Below are positions 9,392 to 18,700 of a DNA stretch of 64,000 nucleotides, piece by piece. This DNA comes from Martensiomyces pterosporus. Its lineage: Eukaryota > Kickxellomycota > Kickxellomycetes > Kickxellales > Kickxellaceae. Under the pieces are notes generated by a model. That model had not been told where the DNA came from. It saw only the letters and a list, made by a program, of their open reading frames with translations, and ran no database searches. Within the stretch, counting starts at the first letter, position 1, and every line of letters starts with the position of its first letter. Location: NCBI GenBank assembly GCA_025201845.1, contig MU603962.1, positions 4,381-68,380 on the forward strand. The letters are read 5' to 3'. Position numbers and translations under genes: made by a program.

Positions 9392-10098
9392 GGCCAGCCC
9401 CCGGGACGTCCACTTTGCGTGTCGTTGGTGCTAGGGAGTTTTCCTCTTTGTCTGTGTCAAGCCCGAATTCTGGAAGCAGCTTCGGGACGTGAAAGAAGCG
9501 CGTAAATGCGAATTATGTTTGGCAAGCAAATTAGGAGTATAGTAGCGCGCAGAGGTGGTACGCGTGGGGCAAAAAGAGAGAATAAGGTGCAGGAAGCGCG
9601 GTATCGAGGCGGTGAAGAGAGAAAAGCTCAGTGGGGCAAGCGGGGGCGTGTGGAGCAGGGAGGCTGTAGAAGCGGGTCACCGGTTTGTGCAACCAACGTG
9701 CCCTGGCCTGCTGCTGCCATCCGCATTGAGCAGGGGGGCTTATGGCCCGCTTGGCCAGCTGATAGCGTGCTTTCCAAGGCTCCCAAAACAGCCGGAAGAC
9801 AAGTGCGCCTTGCGTGCTTTTTAAATGCAAGACCTCCAATGCACAATGCCCCAGGCCGCATGCTGTTGTTGCTGCTTATACCTGATGTAACTGCCATTTT
9901 GCGAGCCCAAAACCACCTGTTGTTTCCCTTCTCTCATAAACCACGAAAGCGGGTGCGTCCTAGCAGGAACAGCGCAACTGAACCTGCCGAGCCAAACACA
10001 CAAACGCCTGATCTGCTGCACCAAATAAGGCGATATAGCCCAGCACACGTACGACGGGTGCAGATCGCCAGGGACGCCAGCAAGGGAAACAGCAAGCA
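9392..10098. other. divergent promoter region, TAPT1-like / ALKBH1
   Basis: The 707 bp between two divergent ATGs should hold both promoters. The left half is purine-rich on the plus strand, which is the transcribed leader side of the minus-strand gene. No gene is recognised. Confidence 0.5.
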
Positions 10099-11178
10099 AT
10101 GTATCCGGCGGAGCAGCAGTCCAAGCAGACTGCTTTTCGCAGAGCCGAGAAAATATACAAGGCGCGCAACCGGCAGCCTGACATGAGCCAGGTAGTCGAC
10201 GTGAGCAAGCCCCACCTGCATCCCGATATTGTGTCTCCTGTGCGCTTGACACGCAGCCTAAAAGAGCCGCCCGGCACGCCATTTAAGGTGTTCAGCGAAC
10301 AACGCCCGCCTGCCTACGCTCTCCGGGGCCATCCGGGGCTGCTTGTCATCCCAAACCCTCTCACCGACGAAGCGCAGCGGTGGCTGGCCCGCAAATGCCT
10401 GTGCGACTGCGCGAAGCCACCCAACCACACCAACCTCGACCCGTTCTTCGATCTGCCGCCCAAATCTCTGTTTGCCTTGTCTAGCAACCCCTGTAGCACA
10501 AATATCGCCAACAAGGATGCTGAAGGGGGCGTTACCAAACCAAAGGACAAGTTCTACACTCAGCCCCAGCCAGCCGCAATGGTCCTCGAGCGCCTGAGAT
10601 GGTGCACCTTGGGCCAGCAGTATAACTGGACGACGAAAAAGTACGACTCGGGACACAGCACATTCGATAGCGAGATCGACGGGCTGATGAAAGCAGTTGC
10701 CGTTGCGGCCACCAGCCCAGAAATGGGCGAAAGGCCAGCTGGCTCTAAGGGCGGAGACGAAGTGGCTGTAAACGACTATGAGGGTGCTAATTTTGCCAGC
10801 CAGGCGGGGATAGTCAACTACTACGGCGAGCGCGACTTCATGTCTGGCCATGTAGACAAAACCGAGGAGAACATGGACGCGCCGCTGATATCACTGAGCT
10901 GCGGGCTGTCGTGCGTCTACCTAATTGGCGGCGCAACCAGAGATGTGGAGCCTACGGCAATATACTTACGAAGCGGCGATGTGCTGGCAATGTGTGGCGA
11001 GTCTCGGCTGGCGTTCCACGGCGTGCCTTTAATCATTCCCGATTCTTCGCCCGCATATCTATGCGATTCGGAGGCAGGCACACACGATGCGGTAGCTAAC
11101 GTGTACCCTGAGTGGCAGCATTTTGCACAGTACTTGAGCCACCACCGCATCAACTGCAATGCTAGGAAGTGCACCTGA
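10099..11178 (+). CDS. ALKBH1: ALKBH1-type AlkB Fe(II)/2-oxoglutarate dioxygenase
   Basis: The product has 359 residues. The signatures match ALKBH1: RWCTLGQQYNWTTKKY, then AGIVNYY, the metal motif HVD (H~251, D~253) in SGHVDKTEENMDAPL, the phrase YLIGGATRD, SGDVLAMCGESRLAFHGVP with the third metal ligand His~307, and the C-terminal 2-oxoglutarate-binding RINCNARKC. All Fe(II) and 2-oxoglutarate ligands are intact, so it should be active. Family members demethylate tRNA (m1A, and the cytosine-34 modifications) and DNA, often in mitochondria. An acidic/Gly insertion of about 45 residues separates the YNWTTKKY strand from the HxD strand. The start codon follows a short leader with no better upstream ATG. 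Substrate cannot be read from the sequence. Confidence 0.93.
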   Translation: MYPAEQQSKQTAFRRAEKIYKARNRQPDMSQVVDVSKPHLHPDIVSPVRLTRSLKEPPGTPFKVFSEQRPPAYALRGHPGLLVIPNPLTDEAQRWLARKCLCDCAKPPNHTNLDPFFDLPPKSLFALSSNPCSTNIANKDAEGGVTKPKDKFYTQPQPAAMVLERLRWCTLGQQYNWTTKKYDSGHSTFDSEIDGLMKAVAVAATSPEMGERPAGSKGGDEVAVNDYEGANFASQAGIVNYYGERDFMSGHVDKTEENMDAPLISLSCGLSCVYLIGGATRDVEPTAIYLRSGDVLAMCGESRLAFHGVPLIIPDSSPAYLCDSEAGTHDAVANVYPEWQHFAQYLSHHRINCNARKCT

Positions 11179-11280
11179 TTCGTCAATAACAGACACGTAT
11201 GTGACTGGGTTTGGGTGGTTTGTTTTCAGTTGGAGGTGCTATATACATTAACAATAAACATTGTCCGACAAAGAGCAAGC

Positions 11281-11350
11281 GAGAAGAGCGAGAAGAGCGA
11301 GAAGAGCGAGAAGAACGAGAAGAGCGAAAAGAATGAGAAGAGTGGAGAAA
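11281..11350. repeat. GAGAAGAGC-type 9-bp tandem repeat
   Basis: About eight imperfect 9-bp units (GAGAAGAGC with AAC and AAT variants) lie 100 bp after the ALKBH1 stop. They sit between it and the convergent 187-residue gene, probably in a 3' UTR. The period is a multiple of three, but neither strand gives a recognisable protein. Confidence 0.85.
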
Positions 11351-11492
11351 GTAAGGAGAGAGCTGAGATGGTTGAAGAATATGAAAGCGGCGGTTGAGGG
11401 CATTGGGCGTGGATGCCTGTGGTGACGCCAAAAGCTCCACGGCAGACACTGAAAATACCATTTCCCGTCCACCCATGCGCGCTGCAACAACA

Positions 11493-12056
11493 CTAGAGAT
11501 CGAGGCACACAATTCTCCGCCAGTTCTCCAAGTTGTCGTCCGTCGAGCACGGCGGAATCTGCTCCAGCGCCTCGATCAGGTCATCCGAATCTACGTTATA
11601 CGCCTCGCCCCTCAGATCCGCCTCGACCTGGAACGTCAGCTCGTGCAAAATGTGCATAACCGAGCCGCCGCACCTAAAGTACTCCATGGTGTTGGGCAGC
11701 CTCTCCGGCTCCTTCTCGCAGATTTGTCTGATGGCATCTGTATCCGGAACGCCTCCATCCTGCAAAATAAGGTAAATCACGAGCAGGACGCTTCGGGCCC
11801 CGATGAGAACCTCCCTCCGTGGATCCTGTGCCAGGGATGGTATCCAGTTGAATGGATAGCTGCAGAGCATGGCAGGGTCGTCGATTACGTCTCCTGGCTC
11901 TAGGCGCTCAGCTTCGCGCTTTAGATCATGCATGGCCTGCAGGGCTCCAAACATTATCCGCGTTATTGTGCGTTGCGAGATATAGCCGCTCAGGCAGCTG
12001 CCGCAGGTGCACTGGGGCCCTTCAAGGTCGTTGTTGTAAAAATTGTACAGCGACAT
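11493..12056 (-). CDS. conserved-looking protein with CTCGSC motif, unknown function
   Basis: I do not recognise this family with certainty. The 187-residue product starts at MSLYNFYNNDLEG; the frame stays open upstream but has no ATG there. It carries a compact cysteine motif, CTCGSCLSGYISQRTITR, near residues 16-33. The rest is helical-looking and mostly acidic, with a segment GARSVLLVIYLILQDGG at about 95-111, then a run of predicted helices to the C-terminus. The Cys pattern could bind a metal or form part of a short fungal domain, but only three Cys cluster. Codon use is balanced and the frame is long for chance, so I think it is real. It is convergent with ALKBH1. Confidence 0.65.
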   Translation of the reverse strand: MSLYNFYNNDLEGPQCTCGSCLSGYISQRTITRIMFGALQAMHDLKREAERLEPGDVIDDPAMLCSYPFNWIPSLAQDPRREVLIGARSVLLVIYLILQDGGVPDTDAIRQICEKEPERLPNTMEYFRCGGSVMHILHELTFQVEADLRGEAYNVDSDDLIEALEQIPPCSTDDNLENWRRIVCLDL

Positions 12057-14337
12057 GTCCAGAGATGCGTGAGGCTTGTTGAGTGGATGGTGAGCCGATA
12101 GAAGCCGCCGGCTAATGTGGGTCTTGAGGTAGAGTGGATGTGTACAGGAATATACAGTTGAGCAGAGCTGCAAGTATTTATAGTGGCAGAGGCTGTGGGG
12201 TGGGTTCAAAAAGTGCTGTTGCTGTTAAGCTGTCGTTAGTGCAGCTGGCATAAAATTAGGTAATAGCGAAAAAAGCGTTAGAGTTGAGGGAAATAGAAGC
12301 GTGAGGCTTGAGGAGGTTGGCAACAACGAAAGGACGAATGTGGACGAAAAATAAGTGGAGCAGAGGGTGGTGGGACGTGGTGCAATTTATATATGAAACA
12401 ATGGCAAAAAGCAGCAGCTGAAAGAGAAAGAAATAAGCATCACTCATGGGACAGCCAGCGGAGCATGTTTTGCGCATGGGGGTTGGCGCCCATGGTCGGC
12501 TACCCCCATGCGCATTTTTCCTACACCCGTGCACCCTCGCAGAGACCCATGTCCTTCGTTTTGGTATGAAGCAAGTAACAATAAGGCACCGCTCAACAGA
12601 AGGGCGCAGAACAATGCAGTCAGCCCATTATCAGAGACATCTCCTACCTCACACTCGGCAGCGCGCCTTATTATCGAAGGCCCAGCGCGGCCAGCAGTCT
12701 TGCCACAGGGCAAATAGGCGACATGCCGCATCAATCAAGAAGATTGGATACACGGAAACGCATCCTGCTGCCCCTGTGTCAATCAGCCAAAGAGCCACGC
12801 GTCCCCTTTAGGGCGCTGATCTGGATATGGCAGACAGGAGCCAATAAAGGCAGCACCGCTCATTTTTGGCGGCACCCATCTTTCGCACGTCAGCTAATTT
12901 CAAGCACCGCCGATGGCAGCAACACAGCTCGCGCCTACGGGCATTCATGAAAAAGGGCAGTGGTTTGGGCAGGCAAGAGAAGGCGGAGTGGTGCCAGTGC
13001 ACTGCACAATGGCAGGCACGCAAGACATGAGGCGCCAACCGGCAAACATAACGCTGCTGTTCATCTGCACAAGCCCCACCATGCATATATGCACCAGTCA
13101 ATTACGAATCCAGGCTCCGCACAAAAATTCATGAACGACAAGGACAAAGTGGCCGCATAAAACAATACGCTCCAGGCGATGGCACACTGGCTGGTCGGAC
13201 ACGTATACGACGTGCGCATATTAGCCGAGGGCGAACGAGATGTACAAGCTGCTGGTTCTAGGCACGCTGCGTTGCTTCCAGCATTTGCAGCAGAGATAGC
13301 CCGCAGTGCTTTGCACGGCGGTGGAGGCGTGTTCCAAGGTGGCGGTAAAAGGTGCTCACAGGAAGGCAAATCGCTCTATCTGCCCCTTCCTAGTTCACTC
13401 ACTGCATACAGGCTGCAGCACCATCTAGCGTCGCAATCTGCTTGGGCTACAGCTGCCTGCAAATGGCTCTTGCCCAGAAACGGGATTGGCAGCCTGATGA
13501 TTGCTGGGAGCTGCTTGCTTGCGACAGCCCGGCAGAACTGTAAGAGAGGGCGTGTAGTTGCAACGCTGGTTGGTTGACCAGCCCAAGGATAAACTCGCGC
13601 ACGCCTGTTGCAGAGTTCGGCTGGGAAACGGCAAGAGAAGATCGTGGTGATTTCCACAGGAGCAGAGCAGATGGCTCAACCGCGAACACGTTCACGAATG
13701 ATCTCTTCTTCCGTAGCTGGAGCGCTAGACAGACGGAGCTCGCAAGTCATCGCTATTGTAAAATAGCGCTATAGAACTTGGTCGTGCCAAAAACCACAAT
13801 TGTATAATAGTATTTTTTCGCTCGTACACGCACATGTACATGTATTCTCCCCTTTCTTCGTTTTGCATGCCCCTGATGTCCTAGCCATTTTGAGGGACGT
13901 GAGCGGGGATGGAGTTGCAGGGCGTGGCATGCCACAACGTAAGCTCTTGTCCGTACACGAGCGAAGGTAATGTGAACGCTGGATACCGTTCGCTAATGCA
14001 TTGGCCAGCAAATGACTGCGCTGAGTGCAATTACAATAGAAGACAAAGGACATGAAAAGGGGGCGGCAGATGACAGCGCCAGCAGCACCGCATTGGCGCT
14101 TTTACTCGGGGATGCGTCCTGTGCGCGTGTGTGTGGCACTGAGCAAAAGAAAAAGAAAAAAGCATAGCTGCGCCAACAAGTCGGCACAGCCCCGCGTCTC
14201 ATGAAGGCTGCCGCTCTATTGCCTCTCTGCTCAAACAAAAATCAGGTCTGCTACGCAGTCAAAAACCAAGTGGGTGACGAGAGCGCCATCCAGGCACTTG
14301 GAAAAAGAGGAGGAGTGGCCAGCACGTAAGGCCGCCT
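12057..14337. other. 2.3-kb gene-free stretch
   Basis: This stretch includes the CT-rich (minus-strand) leader of the 187-residue gene at about 12280-12430 and a near-perfect hairpin at 12471-12514. The right part is the 3' flank of the HAD phosphatase. The open frames are short, overlapping and unlike any family I know. No tRNA-like B box was found. Confidence 0.5.
12471..12514. repeat. 13-bp perfect inverted repeat with 18-nt spacer, followed by T5
   Basis: The left arm TGCGCATGGGGGT (12471-12483) is exactly complementary to the right arm ACCCCCATGCGCA (12502-12514). The spacer holds the smaller palindrome GGCGCC. A T run follows the right arm. In RNA this would fold into a stable hairpin. 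Its role is unknown. Confidence 0.85.
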
Positions 14338-15069
14338 TCAGTGTCCCGACACATAGCACACGCTGGGGTCTACTTCGCCCGAGATAGTCATATCGGCCTC
14401 AAAGCCCGCCGACAGCTTCCCAACAAGCTCGTCAATCCTATCGACAGTGATGTGCGCCATCGACTCAAACTTGGTGTTCGTCGGATACCTCAGCAGCGCC
14501 GACACGCTCCCAGCTCTAATTCCGCAAGCCAGATCATCCGCATGGTCGCCGACCATCAGCAGCTGTTCGGCAGGAATGCCCCAGGTCTTGCTGATATGCA
14601 AAAGGCTATGAGGATGGGGCTTCGTCGGCTTGAAGTGGCGGTCAATGACAGGGCTGAAAGTAAAAAGCCTCCTTGTCTCCTCGGGCTCCCTTCCTACCAC
14701 ATTGTCAAGGAAATGGTTAACCGACGCCATATTGTTGCGCGTGATTATAGCGGTGGGCAGCTCTTGCTCCTTTAGGAACCGCAGCAAATCGACCAGCCCC
14801 GGAGATAGCTCCATGTGTGCCAGGGCATCGGCCTCAATCTCCATGATGCGGCGCTCGGCACGCTCGCGAATCTCGCCATGCATGTGCGTTTCGACGTAAG
14901 CCAAGGTGCCGATGCCATTGGGGATGCCGAGCTCGCGACGCATCTGTTTCAGGTATTCGTTCATCGGTGTGACGAGCGTGCCGTCCATGTCAAAGACCAC
15001 GCCGCGGATACGCAGTGCCAATGGGCTTGCTGCTGCTGCTGCCTTGGTCGATGACTCGTAGTGGACCAT
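14338..15069 (-). CDS. HAD-superfamily phosphatase
   Basis: From the ATG at 15069 (good context, AATAATGG) the product has 243 residues. The four HAD motifs are present in order: GVVFDMDGTLV (nucleophile and acid/base Asp), AIITRNN (motif II Thr), the Lys in FKPTKPHP (motif III), and MVGDHADDLACGIRAG (motif IV Asp pair). A helical cap lies between motifs I and II. Such proteins hydrolyse small phosphoesters in the cytosol or mitochondrion; the substrate cannot be told. A longer start at 15195 (MLFRRLLPRLP) would add a basic, acid-poor leader resembling a mitochondrial targeting peptide. I chose the shorter form because the domain begins soon after it. The gene diverges from the Rap1-like gene. 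Confidence 0.88.
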   Translation of the reverse strand: MVHYESSTKAAAAASPLALRIRGVVFDMDGTLVTPMNEYLKQMRRELGIPNGIGTLAYVETHMHGEIRERAERRIMEIEADALAHMELSPGLVDLLRFLKEQELPTAIITRNNMASVNHFLDNVVGREPEETRRLFTFSPVIDRHFKPTKPHPHSLLHISKTWGIPAEQLLMVGDHADDLACGIRAGSVSALLRYPTNTKFESMAHITVDRIDELVGKLSAGFEADMTISGEVDPSVCYVSGH

Positions 15070-15712
15070 TATTGCTGGTTGTTGCGGTTTCTGGTGCTGT
15101 TTCTGTTGTGAGGCGGCCTTAGCAGAGGATAGGGTGCAAAGTGCTAGTTCATGTGCTGGTGTTGGCAGTCGAGGGAGAAGGCGTCTGAAAAGCATGTATA
15201 TATTACACAGACAGCAGCGACAATGGAGAGCAAGAAGCGCGTAGATTTGATAGATAGCAGATACAAGGCAGGAAAGGAGACGCATGCTCGGGACGCATTC
15301 TGCTGTCCAGGACAGGGGCTGCCCAGAGCATGCAGCCACTCGCGCGCGCAAACCACTGTTCAGCGCCTTGCTCGATCACAGGGAAAATCCAATCACTACA
15401 TCATCTCCTGTTTTGCTGTTCCTTTTCCATGCGCAGAGCAGCAGCGAGTGGCTGGGAATGCCAGCCTCACTCAGAAAATCTCTCTCTGCTCCAAGGCTGA
15501 TTCGCCTCGCGCATTTCTATTTATTGTTGTTTATGATTTCTCTTTTGCATTGCGTCCATTGAAGCGCAAACCACACAACGCCCATTCACCTAAACCAAAC
15601 GACAGCAGTATCTGTCCGCTACAACGCGCTTGCTGACAGTTCACGCTAGCGGTCCTTTGGGCTTGTTTTGTCACATTTCCCCTCAGCCATTGCTGCCGTG
15701 CAGAGAGCTACC
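15070..15712. other. divergent promoter region, HAD phosphatase / Rap1-like gene
   Basis: The 643 bp between the chosen ATGs contains the possible 42-codon mitochondrial extension of the HAD protein (15070-15195) and then promoter sequence. Sequence on the Rap1 side becomes pyrimidine-rich just before its start. Confidence 0.45.
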
Positions 15713-18700
15713 ATGGAAAACAGCGACATTTCCGAGGACTGGCCCGTAAGCGAAACGGTGGAGGATATCTCTAGGCAGCTGGACTACCGGACCAACGTGT
15801 TTTTGAAGGATGAGAAGAGACAGAAGCTGCGATTCTTCATTTCTAGGTTCCCCAATAGCTACCAAATTTCACAAGCCATAGTGCGGAATGGTGGTATTAG
15901 GGTCAATTCTACCAACGCTGACAAGGCTGATATCCTGTTCTACATAAAGCACACGAGAACAAGCATACAGAGAGATAGCGCCGTGTGCCACCCCCGCTTC
16001 GTTATCGACAGCTTGCGTGCCGGCAGGATGCTTGACGTTGAGCGCTACAGGCTGAAGCAGCCACAAGAGACGAGGAAGGGGAGGAGTGAGGGTTTGGGCG
16101 ATGACAGCAAATCGCAAAAGACTGGACACACCCCTCCTTCAAGCCCCATTAACGATATACGGCTCCTGTATAGCGACGAGGATCTGGATGCAGAGGACAG
16201 GCTTGTTAACAGCTTCCTATCGTCGCAGTCCCGCAGCATTACAGAGTACGAGCCTAGAGCGAGCGGCAGCCCTGATTCTCGTAGCACACAGAGCATCGCC
16301 ATTAGCGATACCGACGCCAGGATGAAGGCATTCCTTGATGCCCATGCAAGAGCTATTCCGAGTGCTCGCCACGTCGAGGATGAACCCGGCGACAACCCTG
16401 ATGCCAGACTAGAGCAATCCCCCGGCTCCATACCAAGACACCCTTCGCACCCTGCACAAAAGGCAATGTCGAGCTCTTCAAGTGTTAGTCCGGAACTCCT
16501 ACCAAGCAGAGGGTCGCCGCCCGGTGCCGTATATGGGAGCAGTCGCAAACATGCACCGCCCATAGTCCGTGCACGGTCGGCTCAACATCCGCGAGCTGTT
16601 GCAAGCACTCACCAGAGCCCTTCTCGTGAGGCAGCCTCTGGCTCGCCTGCACCAAGGAGAGTGGCGCTTATTTCGAGCGCGTCCAAGTCGTTCATCGATG
16701 CTCGCAGCAAGTTCGAGTCCTTGCTGCCAACAGCCAACGGCAGCCAGACGTCGGCACGAGGCAAGTCGCCATCTGCTGCCCAACGCGTGCGGAATATTGT
16801 CAACCGGCGCGTAAGCAGCAGCAGCAGCAATCGTGGTCCCCAGCAGCCATCACTGCCTCTTTTGCCAATCAGCACGCAGGCAAGTGGCATAGGCGAGTCG
16901 CTGGGTTTTGACGATATGGAGAGCACGCAGTCGATCCCCAGCAGCCCTGAGCTCACAATGCCAGTATCCCAGGCGCCAGCTGCACGCGAGTTCGACTCTG
17001 CCCACTCTATGGAGGATAGCCCGGAAAAGCGCAGCCCTGAGCTGGCTGGCCGCCAATCGCCACCGCCACTGGGCATTACTGACGGCAACAGCAACAGAAA
17101 TGGCTCCACTGAATTGCCAGATCTTTTGCTGGCTGAAGAATACGCAAATCCACTGCGGCTCTTTGCTAGCCAAAGCGCCATCCCTGGAAAGCAGTCGCCT
17201 ATGCCTGAGCCTAATGGCAAGGACAGCAGCAATGCCAGCGCACGCACTACACCTGACCTTACCAGCGGGGAGCCCAATCGCAGTGGCACTAGTTTGTCTC
17301 CTGGAGACAACTCCCATTCGAGCTCGGTGTCTCCTTGGGAAGGGCTAGGAAAGCGCAGGCGCACACAGGATGGCAGGTCCGAGTACGATCAGCGGCCCTT
17401 GCCCGTAGTTGTAAGCCACGAAGAAGAGCGCAGACAAGCACCAGTACTCGACCAATCTCAGCCCTCACAGCCGGCGCCTGCAGCCAGCGAAAAGTCAGTG
17501 GAGCTAAGCACGTCGACGCCTACCAAGAGGCGGACGGGAAAGCCCAAGATTAGAGTGCTGCCGTTTTCCACGCCAAAGAGGATTCGGCTGAGTGGGTCAG
17601 AGTCGCCACTATACAAGCAGATGACACCGGTATCTGGTGAAACCCATGGCTCGCCAAACAGCGGCTTGGGTTCGATTACTAATGAAAGTCTTGCAGATGT
17701 GCCAGGCGCTGGCAATGCAGAGGCGTCTCCGCCTGCAGCTGAATCGCCCGAGGTCTTGGCACCACAGTCGTCAAGCTTCTCTGAGACCAGCCCCAGTTCT
17801 GTGCTGCCCTCTAGCTTGCCTACTGCCAGCCCAGTCCTGCACGTTTCGCAGAGCCCAGCATTGACACAATCGAAAGCAGCAGGACATGATATGCTGTCAG
17901 ATCCTACGATCCCGTCTCCGGAGCCGTCTCCCCCGCCTCGCTCACCACAGCACTCCTCGCGTCACTCGTCACCGGCTATGCCCAGCCCACAGACTCAGCC
18001 CACGCCTATTATGAAATCGGACTCAGACACAGAAACAGAGCTGCTACAGGACACGGACTCTGCCCCTGTCCCTGTCCCTGTCCCTACCCCTGCCCCTGCC
18101 CCTGCCTCTGGCTCTGAACCTGAATCTGGATCTGACTCGGACTCTGACTCTGAACCTGACTCGGACTCTGCACCTGACCCGGACTCTGCCTCTGGACCTG
18201 ACTCTGGATCTGGCCCTGGCTCTGACCCTGGCCCTGGCTCTGACTCTGACTCTACCTCTGACTCGGGCTCTACCTCTGGCTCTGGCTCTGACTCTGACTC
18301 TACCTCGGGCTCGGACTCGGACTCGAACTATAGCAGCAAATCCACGGATGGTGGCAAAGAAATCGAGCCGGACAAGCTTCAGGCAGAGCAAAATATACTC
18401 CGGCGGTCGCCTCGTATCGGGAGAAAGCCCCAAGTCTTCCCTCCTGCCACAGCTGCTCACCGCACCTCACGGAAGCCAAGATATTCTACCAGGTCCCCAC
18501 CANNNNNNNNNNNNNNNNNNNNNNNNNNNNNNNNNNNNNNNNNNNNNNNNNNNNNNNNNNNNNNNNNCTCTGACTCTACCTCTGACTCGGGCTCTACCTC
18601 TGGCTCTGGCTCTGACTCTGACTCTACCTCGGGCTCGGACTCGGACTCGAACTATAGCAGCAAATCCACGGATGGTGGCAAAGAAATCGAGCCGGACAAG

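Noticed and set aside
16700..16728. tRNA-like T-arm (GTTCGAGTCC with pairing flanks)
   Set aside because: It lies in the Rap1-like coding frame and no A box or acceptor stem is found upstream.
18044..18460. 138-codon Arg/Val-repeat frame antisense to the Rap1 repeat tract
   Set aside because: It is the reverse complement of a hexanucleotide repeat and has no independent sign of coding.
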